Shown here piece after piece: positions 7,930-17,033 of a DNA stretch of 64,000 nucleotides. The stretch comes from Candidatus Cloacimonadota bacterium (GTDB taxonomy: Bacteria > Cloacimonadota > Cloacimonadia > JGIOTU-2). Each line of letters begins with the position of its first letter. Position 1 is the stretch's first letter. The stretch lies in contig JAFGDR010000036.1 of NCBI GenBank assembly GCA_016932035.1, positions 1-64,000 on the forward strand. The letters are read 5' to 3'. A program made the position numbers and the translations under genes. Under the pieces are notes generated by a model that was given only the letters and a program-made list of their open reading frames with translations, searched no databases and had not been told where the DNA came from.

Positions 7930-9423
7930 ATGAAAAATTTCATACTCGTTCTTCTTGCAAGCTTGCTTTTCGGTCTGTCGTTCATTGATATCGGAGTGGG
8001 ATTTCTCTGTTTATTCGCCTTTGTTCCCTACCTTTATTTCATCACCAAAGCAACACCAAAACAGGCCTTCATATTTGGTTTTCTTTTTGGACTTTTTATA
8101 ACACTTATTACGCTATATGCGGTATTTAATGTAAAACTTATTGCATTCGTCGGACTGCTTATTGCTTTTCCTCTTTACTTTTCTGTTCTCTCTGTCTTTC
8201 TTCGTAAAGTTCACGAAAGTTTTCCTAAGATTTTTCTCTGGCTTTTCCCCGTAATATGGGTAGGATTCGAATATTTACTGACGCTTGGATCCTTGAATTT
8301 CCCTTGGCTCAACGTTGGCTATTCACTATCAAACTATTACCTTTTGATCCAGGCAGCAGACATCTTAGGAATATACGGATTGAGTCTTCTTGTATTGGTT
8401 GTCAACGTCTTCTTGTTCAAGGTTTTCAATAGAAAATCGAAGAATCTGATAATATTACTTATTATTTTCTCTTTCTGGTTTGGTTACGGCATTTTTCGGG
8501 ATAAGACCATAAAACTAAGAAGCACTGATCTGAAGATCGGGATCGTACAACTCAATATTATGCAGGAAGATAAATGGAAACCGGAAAACCTTGTTCCCAC
8601 CGTTGATGAGTATGAAAACCAGGTACGCATTCTTGCGCAGGTGAATGAAGTCGACATAGTAATTCTACCCGAATCTGCAATACCCACAAATCTTCTTCAT
8701 GAATACACCTTCAAGAGAAGGATACAGAAATTCGCTCAGGAAAATAAGATCGATCTCCTTGTTGGTTTCCCCGATTATTCAGTTGAGATTATAAACGACA
8801 AACGGAAATATAAATACTACAATAGTGCAACACTGATTGATACCAGCGGCACATATCATGAAAAATACAATAAGATCAGGCTTGTACCTTTTGGTGAAAG
8901 GATACCCCTCCTGAGCACATTCCCCATCCTTGAAAAACTCCAGTTTGGACAGGCGAACTTTGAATTCGGAACTGAATATCCCCTTTATATGATTAACAAT
9001 CTGAAATTTTCACTCATGATCTGCTTTGAAGGTGTTTTCCCTGAGATTTCACGCAGGTATGCTAAGAAAGGATCGGATGTGCTTGTGGTGATCACAAATG
9101 ATGCATGGTTTAAAAACACCGTCCTCCCCCATGAGCATGCTAATAATACTAAGATGCGGGCTGTTGAAACGCGTCTTCCACTCATTCGAGCAGCAAATAC
9201 AGGAATCTCTTATGTTATTAATCCAAAGGGAGAAACTGTTATAAAAACCGATGTTTACGAGAAAATAAATATAACAAGCACACTGACTGTGCGACAGGGA
9301 AATGCAAAAACGATATTCGTGAAATTCGGATATATTTTTGCTCCGATCTGTTTCTGGTTCAGTGTCGTAATCATAATAATTTCGATAATCTTACCATTAT
9401 TTGTTATGAAGAGAGTACGATGA
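7930..9423 (+). CDS. lnt: Apolipoprotein N-acyltransferase
   Basis: Lnt adds the third acyl chain to the N-terminal cysteine of lipoproteins at the periplasmic face of the inner membrane. The 497-residue protein has six or so N-terminal membrane segments (residues 1-195), then a nitrilase-fold domain carrying the Glu-Lys-Cys triad: Glu in LPESAIP, Lys in KYNKIRLVPFGE, Cys in MICFEGVFPE. A final membrane helix lies near residues 465-492. Length and order match the family. It overlaps the MerR gene by 4 bases (ATGA), tying it to the start of the CoA operon. The upstream lipoprotein gene fits with its role, but this may be coincidence. Confidence 0.95.
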   Translation: MKNFILVLLASLLFGLSFIDIGVGFLCLFAFVPYLYFITKATPKQAFIFGFLFGLFITLITLYAVFNVKLIAFVGLLIAFPLYFSVLSVFLRKVHESFPKIFLWLFPVIWVGFEYLLTLGSLNFPWLNVGYSLSNYYLLIQAADILGIYGLSLLVLVVNVFLFKVFNRKSKNLIILLIIFSFWFGYGIFRDKTIKLRSTDLKIGIVQLNIMQEDKWKPENLVPTVDEYENQVRILAQVNEVDIVILPESAIPTNLLHEYTFKRRIQKFAQENKIDLLVGFPDYSVEIINDKRKYKYYNSATLIDTSGTYHEKYNKIRLVPFGERIPLLSTFPILEKLQFGQANFEFGTEYPLYMINNLKFSLMICFEGVFPEISRRYAKKGSDVLVVITNDAWFKNTVLPHEHANNTKMRAVETRLPLIRAANTGISYVINPKGETVIKTDVYEKINITSTLTVRQGNAKTIFVKFGYIFAPICFWFSVVIIIISIILPLFVMKRVR

Positions 9424-9815
9424 CTATTAGATTTCAAAAAACAAAATACTACTACACCATGAGCGAAGTGTGTAATATTCTGGATGTTAAACCGCACGTA
9501 TTGAGATTCTGGGAAACGCAGTTCCCTCAACTCAACCCAAAGCGCAAAGAAGGCTCCAACAGACGTTATACGCAGAAGGATATCGAGCTTCTAAAAAAGA
9601 TCCAGTATTTGCTCTATGAAAAGAAGTTCAAGATCAAAGGTGCAAAAAAAGCACTCCGGACTGTTGAAGATATTTCTTCAAAAGATAATGTTCAGATCGA
9701 TATGGAAAGCTATGAAAGTAAGAGAGCGCTCAAGCAGTTGAGAAAACGGCTTACGGATTTGAAAGAGCTAACATCGGCTTTTGTTGAGGACACAAAGAAT
9801 CTATCCAATGAATGA
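9420..9815 (+). CDS. MerR-family transcriptional regulator
   Basis: This 131-residue protein has an N-terminal MerR winged helix (residues 9-80: YYTMSEVCNILDVKPHVLRFWE, then RRYTQKDIELLKKIQYLLYE) and a C-terminal coiled coil (residues 95-125) for dimerisation. No metal-binding cysteines or ligand domain are present, so it resembles the short heat-shock or cell-division type MerR proteins rather than metal sensors. It overlaps lnt by 4 bases and pantoate kinase by 8, so it is embedded in the operon and could regulate it, though no operator can be pointed to. Confidence 0.88.
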   Translation: MTIRFQKTKYYYTMSEVCNILDVKPHVLRFWETQFPQLNPKRKEGSNRRYTQKDIELLKKIQYLLYEKKFKIKGAKKALRTVEDISSKDNVQIDMESYESKRALKQLRKRLTDLKELTSAFVEDTKNLSNE

Positions 9816-10710
9816 TCTCAGAACGTCGCAAGCTTGGGCTCCAAATCATATCACGGGCTTCTTTTATTCCCATATTGATACTGATCCTCTTCGAAGCAGT
9901 TCTCTGGGAGCTGGTGTAAACCTATCCCGTGGTACAACAACATTTGTTGAGGTTACTCCTTCATCACAAATCGAAATTTCCGTTTTCATGAATGGTCAAC
10001 CCACTGATGCACTGCTTACAAACTGGCTTGTTCAATCATTTCTTGAGAAATATTCAAGCCGGAAGTACAAAATTGAGATCGCTCATACAATGGAGATGCC
10101 TGTCAGCGCAGGTTTCGGTACAAGCGGAAGCGGAGCACTCAGTACAGCAATTGCCCTGAGAAATGCATGCGGAATCGATATTTCAGATGAAGAATGCTAC
10201 AAACATGCTCATATTGCAGATGTCGAGAATAAAGGTGGATTGGGAACCGTCATGGCTGAGATTGCCGGAGGACTTGAGATTCGTGTTGAATTTGGTGGTC
10301 CGGGTTTCGGTAAAGTCGAAAAAGTTCCTCTTGACAAGGATTATGATGTCATCATACTGTATTTTGGTCCGTATCAGACACAGAAGGCATTAACCGATAA
10401 AACGCTTATGGAAAAGGTCCTCAAGTACGGAAAGCAATGTGTTATTGATCTGCTAAAAGAACCTTCTGTAGACCACTTTCTCGAACGTTCACAATGGTTT
10501 GTTCAAAAACTTGATATCATGACAAAGCATGTTACGGAGATCATACAAAAGATGAAACATAAAGGATTTATATGCAGCATGCCTTTGTTCGGAGAGAGTG
10601 TTTTCAGTATTCAAACTGGTAATGATTCTCATAAGCTGCACGATTTGTTAAAAGAATTCGGAACAACCTATGTATCGAAGATCAGCACAGGAGGTCCCCA
10701 TGAAATTTAA
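9808..10710 (+). CDS. Pantoate kinase (archaeal-type, GHMP superfamily)
   Basis: Pantoate kinase phosphorylates pantoate to 4-phosphopantoate, the first step of the archaeal replacement for PanC plus CoaA. The roughly 300-residue protein begins WAPNHITGFF, has the conserved SLGAGVNLSRG and the GHMP ATP loop PVSAGFGTSGSGALS, and ends with a GHMP C-terminal domain. The frame opens with a TTG at 9781, but the ATG at 9808 gives the family N-terminus. The assignment to pantoate kinase rather than another GHMP kinase rests on the next gene, whose 5' end it overlaps by 11 bases and which is unmistakably the archaeal phosphopantothenate synthetase. Substrate specificity is inference from this pairing and the family match. 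Confidence 0.87.
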   Translation: MNDLRTSQAWAPNHITGFFYSHIDTDPLRSSSLGAGVNLSRGTTTFVEVTPSSQIEISVFMNGQPTDALLTNWLVQSFLEKYSSRKYKIEIAHTMEMPVSAGFGTSGSGALSTAIALRNACGIDISDEECYKHAHIADVENKGGLGTVMAEIAGGLEIRVEFGGPGFGKVEKVPLDKDYDVIILYFGPYQTQKALTDKTLMEKVLKYGKQCVIDLLKEPSVDHFLERSQWFVQKLDIMTKHVTEIIQKMKHKGFICSMPLFGESVFSIQTGNDSHKLHDLLKEFGTTYVSKISTGGPHEI

Positions 10711-11458
10711 CATTCCGGATTCTCATCCGCGCGCAAGATCAATGCATATTCGAGAGCGTCTCATCGACGGTTTTGATAACGGGCTTGTTGCCAAAGCCGG
10801 GCTTATCGCACAGGGTAGAGGTGAATGTTTCGATTACCTTTTAGGTGAAAAAACACAACCCTTTGCAGAAAAAGCGATTGAAGCTGCTTGCGCCATGATA
10901 CTTCTTGCCGAACACCCGGTATTTTCTCTCAATGGAAATGTTGCAGCACTCTGCCCGGATGACGTTGTGGAATTGAGTGAAACTGCGCAAATGCCAATGG
11001 AGATCAATCTCTTTTATCGTACAAAAGAGCGTGAGGATGCACTTCTCAAGCATATGGTTGAACACGGTGCAAAAGAAGTGCTGGGCATTGGAGATGATGA
11101 GACTGTCCAGATTCAAGAACTCCAAAGTGAACGTAGAATTGTATCTAAAAAAGGCATATACATAGCAGATGTCGTATTTGTTCCACTTGAGGACGGTGAT
11201 CGTACCGAAGCGCTTGTTGCATCAGGCAAAAAGGTCATAACTGTCGACCTCAATCCCCTATCACGAACACCAAAGAAAGCCCAGATATCAATTATTGACA
11301 ACATAATTCGTACTGTCCCTCTCATGACACAGCGAATTCGCGAAATGAAGAAATATTCCGAAAAACAATTACAGAAGATCATTGAAAGTTATGATAACAA
11401 AAAAATCCTTAATGAATCATTACAACGTATCATTTTCCGATTAAAGGAGCTTTCATGA
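10700..11458 (+). CDS. 4-phosphopantoate--beta-alanine ligase (archaeal phosphopantothenate synthetase)
   Basis: The enzyme joins 4-phosphopantoate and beta-alanine using ATP to give 4'-phosphopantothenate. The 252-residue protein matches the archaeal PPS (DUF137) family along its length: IPDSHPRARSMHIRERLIDG at the N-terminus, AGLIAQGRGECFDYLLGEKT, FSLNGNVAALCP, VEINLFYRT-like segment MEINLFYRTKERED, ADVVFVPLEDGDRTEALV and VDLNPLSRTPKKA near the C-terminus. The ATG at 10700 has a perfect AGGAGG at 10689-10694 and overlaps the kinase gene; an earlier in-frame ATG at 10670 is less likely. This family is mainly known from Archaea, so its presence in an otherwise bacterial context points to inter-domain transfer. 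Confidence 0.93.
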   Translation: MKFNIPDSHPRARSMHIRERLIDGFDNGLVAKAGLIAQGRGECFDYLLGEKTQPFAEKAIEAACAMILLAEHPVFSLNGNVAALCPDDVVELSETAQMPMEINLFYRTKEREDALLKHMVEHGAKEVLGIGDDETVQIQELQSERRIVSKKGIYIADVVFVPLEDGDRTEALVASGKKVITVDLNPLSRTPKKAQISIIDNIIRTVPLMTQRIREMKKYSEKQLQKIIESYDNKKILNESLQRIIFRLKELS

Positions 11459-12354
11459 ATATCATCATAATCGGTGCCGGTGCGATCGGAACCTATCTTG
11501 CGGCTGCGATCTCACGAGAATATAATGTTACACTCGTGGGCAAGAAAGGACATCATCTCAAGGATCATTTTAAGGTCATCCAGAAGAATGGCATTCTCCT
11601 TTCCGGTTTTCAGACCCTCATGAGTAATGTGCTCACTACAAGAGAGTTAAAAATAATTCCTGAGAATTCACTTATACTTGTAACTACCAAGGCATACGAT
11701 GTAAAAACAGTGTTTACTGATCTGGCTTCCATTGTTAAAAAGGATACAGTTTTTATGCTGATACAGAACGGGATCGGAGTTAAAGAAGAAGTTGAGAATA
11801 TACTTCCAAATGAAATCATTCGTGCTGTGACCGGTATCGGAGCAGAGATTATACGACCCGGTGAAGTACGTACTTCCTGGGGCAAGGTCGTTCTTGAAAA
11901 TACACCCTCGGCTCAGAAGGTTTATGACATCTTTAAAAAAAGCAGTTTCGCTACAAGGATTTCTGATAATATCAAATCAGAAGAGTGGCTCAAACTTTCT
12001 ATCAATGCATTTGTGAACCCTCTCACAGCTTTACTGCAGATCCGCTCATTTATGCTTTCCAAACCTGAGATCAGAGGACTTGTTGAAAGAGTGATCGACG
12101 AAGTGCTTGCTGTTGCTGAAAAAGAGGGCTATCAGGTTCCGCGGGATAAGGTCATCAAAACGATCGACCGGCTGCATCAGTATCACAACTACTCTTCAAT
12201 GTACCAGGACATCAAAAAAGGCAAAAAAACAGAACTCGACTACATAACAGGTGCGATCATACAACGAGCAAAGAAACATCATATTTCGGTTCCTTATAAT
12301 GAATTCCTCTACGATGCAATCAAATACATGGAAAAATATGGCTATAATAAATGA
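11455..12354 (+). CDS. panE: 2-dehydropantoate 2-reductase (ketopantoate reductase)
   Basis: It reduces ketopantoate to pantoate with NADPH. The 299-residue protein opens with the Rossmann motif IIGAGAIGTYLA (GAGAIG at residues 7-12). It continues with LVTTKAYDV, LIQNGIGVKEE and TGIGAEIIRPGEV, and has the C-terminal ApbA helical domain with KLSINAFVNPLTAL and EKEGYQVPRDKV. Length is typical. Its ATG overlaps the PPS stop (ATGA), so the kinase, ligase and reductase genes are translationally coupled. It would supply pantoate to the kinase upstream. The family occurs in both bacteria and archaea, so origin cannot be read from this gene by eye. Confidence 0.93.
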   Translation: MNIIIIGAGAIGTYLAAAISREYNVTLVGKKGHHLKDHFKVIQKNGILLSGFQTLMSNVLTTRELKIIPENSLILVTTKAYDVKTVFTDLASIVKKDTVFMLIQNGIGVKEEVENILPNEIIRAVTGIGAEIIRPGEVRTSWGKVVLENTPSAQKVYDIFKKSSFATRISDNIKSEEWLKLSINAFVNPLTALLQIRSFMLSKPEIRGLVERVIDEVLAVAEKEGYQVPRDKVIKTIDRLHQYHNYSSMYQDIKKGKKTELDYITGAIIQRAKKHHISVPYNEFLYDAIKYMEKYGYNK

Positions 12355-12509
12355 CGAAATCAGGAGAATCTAAATACTGTGATGAGAATGATCTCAAAAG
12401 CATCAGCAGATTGTAAAGACAATGCAAGAAATCTGTGGAAAAAAGCCCTTGAACTCAATTTAATATTCTCATCGATCATTATTACATCAAAGAAAAAATG
12501 AAAATTTTG

Positions 12510-12595
12510 CTTTTGATATTTGAAATTGATTTGGAAATGAGATATTCGCATTTTGATATTTTATTCGACATTAGAAATTAGGATTTAGAAATTAG
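12510..12595. repeat. AT-rich intergenic repeat cluster
   Basis: The 247-base gap between panE and panB shows no gene. It contains TTTTGATATTT twice (about 12511 and 12551), and TTAGAAATTAG twice with GGAT between them (12571-12595). These words resemble dispersed low-complexity intergenic repeats. A similar TTAGGATTTAG stretch lies in coding sequence at 3064-3104. Confidence 0.45.
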
Positions 12596-12601
12596 AACAT
12601 T

Positions 12602-13369
12602 ATGAATATACAAGAAATAAAAGAGATTAAAGGCAAAGACAAGCTGGTCATGATAACCTGCTATGATTTCCAGATGGCGAAAATATTCTCGTCCGTGGGC
12701 ATCGATCTTATTCTTGTTGGAGATAGTCTCGGTATGGTTTTCCAGGGTGATTCCACTACGAAGAATGTGACCATGGAACAAATGCTTTATCATGTAGAAT
12801 CTGTTTCAAAGGGAGCTGGAAATATACCAATTGTTGGAGACATGCCGATCCACTCCTACGGCACAAAAGAAATTGCATGTGAAAACGCACATCGTTTCAT
12901 CGAAGCGGGTGCTGATGCGGTCAAATTGGAGGGTTACTATCCCGTAACCATCAACTATCTCGTAGAGAACTGCATTCCTGTTCAGGGACATATCGGGCTA
13001 CTTCCTCAAACCTATGAATCATTCAAGGTTGTGGGCAGAAAACCAAAGGATCATGACCGGTTATTGCGAGAAGCAAAAGAGATCGAGCAGGCAGGTGCAT
13101 TCACGCTTGTTTTGGAATCGATCCCGGAACAGCTTGGTAAAGAGATCACGGAAAGCGTGTCAATCCCGACCATCGGTATCGGCGCTGGAAGATTTTGCGA
13201 TGGGCAGGTACTCGTGATCAATGATCTACTCGGTATGGATCCAGCATTTCATCCCAAATTTGTAAAAAATTATGCAAACCTTTTTACAATCATATCTGAA
13301 AGCGTAAACGCATTTAAAAAAGACGTAAAAGACGGCAGCTATCCTCAAAAGGAACATGTATATGAATAG
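12602..13369 (+). CDS. panB: 3-methyl-2-oxobutanoate hydroxymethyltransferase
   Basis: PanB transfers a hydroxymethyl group from methylene-tetrahydrofolate (or an archaeal equivalent) to alpha-ketoisovalerate to give ketopantoate. The 255-residue TIM barrel carries VMITCYDFQMAKIFSSVG-like start, LVGDSLGMVFQG, TMEQMLYHVESV, AGADAVKLEG, IGLLPQ and PTIGIGAGRFCDGQVLV. Length is normal. It lies 247 bases after panE and overlaps the decarboxylase gene by 8 bases, so it belongs to the same CoA gene run, possibly with its own promoter in the AT-rich gap. No SD is obvious before ATG 12602. Confidence 0.95.
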   Translation: MNIQEIKEIKGKDKLVMITCYDFQMAKIFSSVGIDLILVGDSLGMVFQGDSTTKNVTMEQMLYHVESVSKGAGNIPIVGDMPIHSYGTKEIACENAHRFIEAGADAVKLEGYYPVTINYLVENCIPVQGHIGLLPQTYESFKVVGRKPKDHDRLLREAKEIEQAGAFTLVLESIPEQLGKEITESVSIPTIGIGAGRFCDGQVLVINDLLGMDPAFHPKFVKNYANLFTIISESVNAFKKDVKDGSYPQKEHVYE

Positions 13370-14525
13370 AACTTCCCTCCCGAAAACAGAAGTACTCGAA
13401 CTGATCCAATCAGTGCTCAAACACGACAAATCATACAAAAAAGGCAATGTGATCAGCACCATGTGCACCTATCCGAACACCTTTGCACAAGAATTATTCT
13501 CGAAATTCATCGACAGGAACATCGGCGATGCAAACCTGTTTCCCGGTGTTGTTCAATTAGAGCAAGAGGTCATTGCTTCCCTTGGTGAATTGCTGCACAA
13601 TCCGGATGCTTATGGAAATATCGTAACCGGCGGCACTGAAGCTAACTTCCTGGCATTGTGGGCATATAGGGAACTTTCCGGTAAGCATACGATTATCGTG
13701 CCCGAAACCGCACATTTTTCTCTGTATAAAAGTGCAAATATTTTAAATTTGAAGGTAAAAACCATCCATGTTGATAAAAATCGCCAGATCCATATTGCAG
13801 AGACAGAAAAAGCTATAGATAACGACACGTTCTGCATCGTCGGCATAGCAGGGACCACCGAGCTCGGTGTGATTGATCCGATTGCTGAACTTTCTGCTCT
13901 GTGCCTGAAATATAACCTGTACCTGCATATTGATGCGGCATTTGGCGGTTTTGTAATTCCATTTATGAAGGATATGGGATATGATGTTGCTGACTTCGAT
14001 TTCGCTCTCCCCGGTGTTACTTCGATCACGATCGACCCCCACAAGATGGGCATGTGCCCTATTCCAGCAGGTGGAATATTATTCAGAAATAAAGATTTGA
14101 CCAAAAAGATCGAGTGGAGTGTCAGCTATCTCTCGGGAGGTCATACGGCTCAAACCACTTTTGTCAGCTCCCGATCCGGTGCTTCGGTAATTGCAGTGTG
14201 GGGTATGCTGAACTATCTCGGCTACGAGGGGTACAACGACATCATCAAGCAATGCTTGCACGTTCGCGATTATCTCCTTTCAGAACTTAATAAGATCAAA
14301 GAAATCTCCCCTATTCAGGAACCAACCATCAACATCGTTGGGGTAACATCTACGAAATACAACATTGTCGAGTTCGCAGAAGCGCTTCGCGATAAGGGCT
14401 GGGCAATCTCACTCTTTACGAAACATCTGCGAATCGTACTGCGTCCGTCAGTAACCAAAAAAGTAATTAGTGCATTTATTCATGACATAAAAGAGGTGTT
14501 ATCATGCATCCAAGCAAAGATATAA
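13362..14525 (+). CDS. mfnA: PLP-dependent aspartate/tyrosine decarboxylase, archaeal MfnA type
   Basis: This 387-residue group II decarboxylase binds PLP through Lys228 in TIDPHKMGMCP, with GGTEANFLALWA and HIDAAFGGFVIPF as the other conserved blocks. The sequence IPAGGILFRNK after the lysine is typical of the archaeal MfnA family, where members make tyramine or beta-alanine from aspartate. Next to PPS, which consumes beta-alanine, aspartate decarboxylation is the likelier job; no PanD gene is seen in the window. ATGs at 13356 and 13362 are both possible. The second has better spacing from AAAAGG (13347-13352). It overlaps panB by 8 bases and coaBC by 22. Substrate is inferred from context. 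Confidence 0.88.
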   Translation: MNRTSLPKTEVLELIQSVLKHDKSYKKGNVISTMCTYPNTFAQELFSKFIDRNIGDANLFPGVVQLEQEVIASLGELLHNPDAYGNIVTGGTEANFLALWAYRELSGKHTIIVPETAHFSLYKSANILNLKVKTIHVDKNRQIHIAETEKAIDNDTFCIVGIAGTTELGVIDPIAELSALCLKYNLYLHIDAAFGGFVIPFMKDMGYDVADFDFALPGVTSITIDPHKMGMCPIPAGGILFRNKDLTKKIEWSVSYLSGGHTAQTTFVSSRSGASVIAVWGMLNYLGYEGYNDIIKQCLHVRDYLLSELNKIKEISPIQEPTINIVGVTSTKYNIVEFAEALRDKGWAISLFTKHLRIVLRPSVTKKVISAFIHDIKEVLSCIQAKI

Positions 14526-15739
14526 TCGGAACAAAAGGAAATGGGCTGCAGGGCAAACGAATTGCTCTGGGCATTACCGGAAGCGTGGGTTGTCTCCGCA
14601 GTGTTGATCTGGCACGTGAACTCATGCGTCACGGTGCAGAAGTATTTGTTATCATGAGTGAGGAAGCCACAAAACTGGTTACACCTGCAATGTTCGAATG
14701 GGCAACCGGCAATCCCGTTGCAACCGAACTCACCGGTAAGATCGAGCATATCTGGTTAGCTGGCGAACACAAAGAAAGCTGCGATCTGATCCTCGTTGCA
14801 CCTGCAACAGGTAATTCCCTCAGCAAAATCGCATGCGGTATCGATGATACACCTGTGCTTTCCACCGTAACCTCTGCTATCGGCTCAGGTATTCCTGTGA
14901 TGATCGTGCCTGCCATGCATGAGAGCATGTATAAGAATCCCTTCATTTTGGAAAATATCGAGAAGTTGAAAAAAGCAAATATCAATGTAATCGAACCGGT
15001 GCGCGAAGAAGGCAAAGCAAAGATCGCAAGCGTGCACACCATGGTGGAAATGGTTATAAACAATCTCTATAAAAAGGACTTGCAGGATATGACTGTGCTG
15101 GTAACTGCCGGACCCACCATCGAATACATAGACGATGTACGCTACATTACCAATAAAAGTTCCGGCAAAATGGGCTTTGCTCTGGCAAAAGATGCAGTTC
15201 GTAGAGGTGCACACTGTATTCTAGTTAGCGGACCGACCAAATTGGTACCTCCAGCCGGTTGTTACTTAATTCCAGTTGAAACAACAAACGAGATGCTCGA
15301 TGCCATTACTAAAGCTATGAAAGAGAACAATGTGGATGTGTTCATCAGCGCTGCCGCAGTTGCGGACTGGAAAATGAAGAAACAGGAAGAGGGAAAACTC
15401 CCCTCCTCACAAGATTTCTCAATTGAACTATCACCAACCGAGAAAATTATTGAAAAGGTAAAAAAACTATCACCAGCCACCGTTCTGGTTGCATTTAAGG
15501 CAGAACACGGATTGAACGAAAAACAGCTCACAGCAAAGGCGTATGAGCGTCTCAAACAGGTTCAGTCAGACTACATCGTTGCCAATGACGTGAAAGAACC
15601 GGATTCCGGCTTCCAGAGCGATGATAATAAGATATTTGTGATAAATGCAAAAGGCGAAGTGCAGTTCAAAGGAAGGGACACGAAGCACGCACTTGCACAA
15701 AGGATTTTGGATATTGTGAAGGGTGGGTTGGAATTATAA
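14504..15739 (+). CDS. coaBC: Bifunctional phosphopantothenoylcysteine decarboxylase / phosphopantothenate--cysteine ligase
   Basis: CoaBC couples cysteine to 4'-phosphopantothenate and decarboxylates the product to phosphopantetheine. In the 411-residue protein the N-terminal flavoprotein half (residues 20-190) has LGITGSVGCLRSVDLA, IEHIWLA with the catalytic-type His, and PAMHESMY at 136-143. The C-terminal ligase half has VTAGPTIEYIDDVRYITN, NKSSGKMGFALA and VSAAAVADW-like FISAAAVADWKMK. PAMH replaces the PAMN usual in bacterial CoaC, and with CGIDDTPVLSTV it resembles archaeal Dfp proteins. It overlaps mfnA by 22 bases and is the last gene of the run; AGAGGTG at 14492-14498 serves as SD. 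Confidence 0.95.
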   Translation: MHPSKDIIGTKGNGLQGKRIALGITGSVGCLRSVDLARELMRHGAEVFVIMSEEATKLVTPAMFEWATGNPVATELTGKIEHIWLAGEHKESCDLILVAPATGNSLSKIACGIDDTPVLSTVTSAIGSGIPVMIVPAMHESMYKNPFILENIEKLKKANINVIEPVREEGKAKIASVHTMVEMVINNLYKKDLQDMTVLVTAGPTIEYIDDVRYITNKSSGKMGFALAKDAVRRGAHCILVSGPTKLVPPAGCYLIPVETTNEMLDAITKAMKENNVDVFISAAAVADWKMKKQEEGKLPSSQDFSIELSPTEKIIEKVKKLSPATVLVAFKAEHGLNEKQLTAKAYERLKQVQSDYIVANDVKEPDSGFQSDDNKIFVINAKGEVQFKGRDTKHALAQRILDIVKGGLEL

Positions 15740-15874
15740 TAATGTAAAGTTATAATTGAAAGAGAATCATTTACTTTATAGATTAAACAAATTGAAATAA
15801 AATAACCATTTCTTGCCGAGTGGTTAAATCTTTCCGTTCTTGACAGTAATTTACTCACAAACAAAGTCAGTCCA

Positions 15875-16966
15875 ATGACAACAAAAATTTTTCAAGGATT
15901 ACTGAACATCTCAAACGATCATAAGGCAGTGCTGTGGAAAACACCTTTTGACAAAAATGACGCATACTATAATTTCCCCAATCGCTTAATATCACAGTAT
16001 AAATTAGTAAGCGGTGCGCGAATCGCATGCGAAATACATGGCAGGAATATCGAAAAGCTCATATCGGTTTGCGGCATGGAACCTGATAATTTTAAAAATA
16101 GAAGGCAATTCCATGAACTCACTGCAACCAATCCCGATAAAAAATTCAATCTTGATGTTTCAGAATTTGACTCACTCCGCATTATCGACCTCATGATCCC
16201 GATCGGCAAGGGCACACGTGGCTTGATCGTTTCTCCTCCACGTGCAGGTAAGACAATCCTTCTTGAGCAACTCGCCACATCGTTAACCTCTGTCAATCCG
16301 GAAGTACGTGTTATCGTACTTCTTATCGATGAGCGTCCTGAAGAGGTAACTTCATTTAAGCAAAACACAAATGTACAGGTCTTTTTCAGCTCATTCGATC
16401 AGGGTTTACGATCCCATGTTGCACTTTCTGATTTTCTGATCAATCATATCAGAGTTGAGCTGGAATGCGGCAATGATACGGTTATTCTGCTGGATAGTCT
16501 CACTCGAATGGGGCGTGCATATAACAGCAGTGAGAGGAATCCTCAAAGTAGAACGATGTCCGGTGGATTGGGTTCAACTGCACTGGAACTGCCGCGAAAA
16601 TTATTCGGGCTGGCGCGAAATATTCAGGATGGCGGCTCATGCACGATACTTGCAACCATTCTCACGGATACGGGCTCGCGCATGGATGAGATGATATTCC
16701 AGGAATTCAAAGGGACTGGTAATTGTGAAATAATTATTGATCGTGAGATCGCTGATCAGAGAATCTATCCTGCAATAAATCTTCGAGAAAGCGGCACAAG
16801 AAAGGAAGAACTTCTGATACCTGGGGATCAGCTCATTACAATACATCGGCTTCGTAACAATCTGCTGAGACTGGATAAAACTGATGCAATAATTCAATTG
16901 AAAAGACTAGTCGCCGATAAAAAGAATAATGAAGAATTGTTACATTCTTTGAAATTATCACCCTAA
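15875..16966 (+). CDS. rho: Short, divergent transcription termination factor Rho
   Basis: Rho is the hexameric RNA-dependent ATPase that ends transcription. This 363-residue protein has the Walker A SPPRAGKT, LLIDERPEEVTSF, the Walker B VILLDSLTRMGRAYN and the highly conserved DTGSRMDEMIFQEFKGTGN and SGTRKEELL blocks. It lacks the N-terminal helical Rho_N domain and long linker (E. coli Rho has 419 residues). It also differs around the Q and R loops: SSERNPQSRTMSGGLGS where most Rho proteins have PPSGRTLSGGVD, and QNTNVQVFFSSFDQ before it. The RNA-binding cold-shock-like domain is barely recognisable. It may be the only Rho of a divergent lineage or a paralogue. Confidence 0.88.
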   Translation: MTTKIFQGLLNISNDHKAVLWKTPFDKNDAYYNFPNRLISQYKLVSGARIACEIHGRNIEKLISVCGMEPDNFKNRRQFHELTATNPDKKFNLDVSEFDSLRIIDLMIPIGKGTRGLIVSPPRAGKTILLEQLATSLTSVNPEVRVIVLLIDERPEEVTSFKQNTNVQVFFSSFDQGLRSHVALSDFLINHIRVELECGNDTVILLDSLTRMGRAYNSSERNPQSRTMSGGLGSTALELPRKLFGLARNIQDGGSCTILATILTDTGSRMDEMIFQEFKGTGNCEIIIDREIADQRIYPAINLRESGTRKEELLIPGDQLITIHRLRNNLLRLDKTDAIIQLKRLVADKKNNEELLHSLKLSP

Positions 16967-17033
16967 CACCTTTTCAGATCTTAATATTCCTTATTTCCCC
17001 TTAGAGAGAGTATATTTTTCCTATATTTTACAA

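Noticed and set aside
12510-12600. Repeated AT-rich words before panB as a CRISPR array
   Set aside because: The repeats are 11 bases, imperfect and without regular spacers, and no cas genes are nearby.
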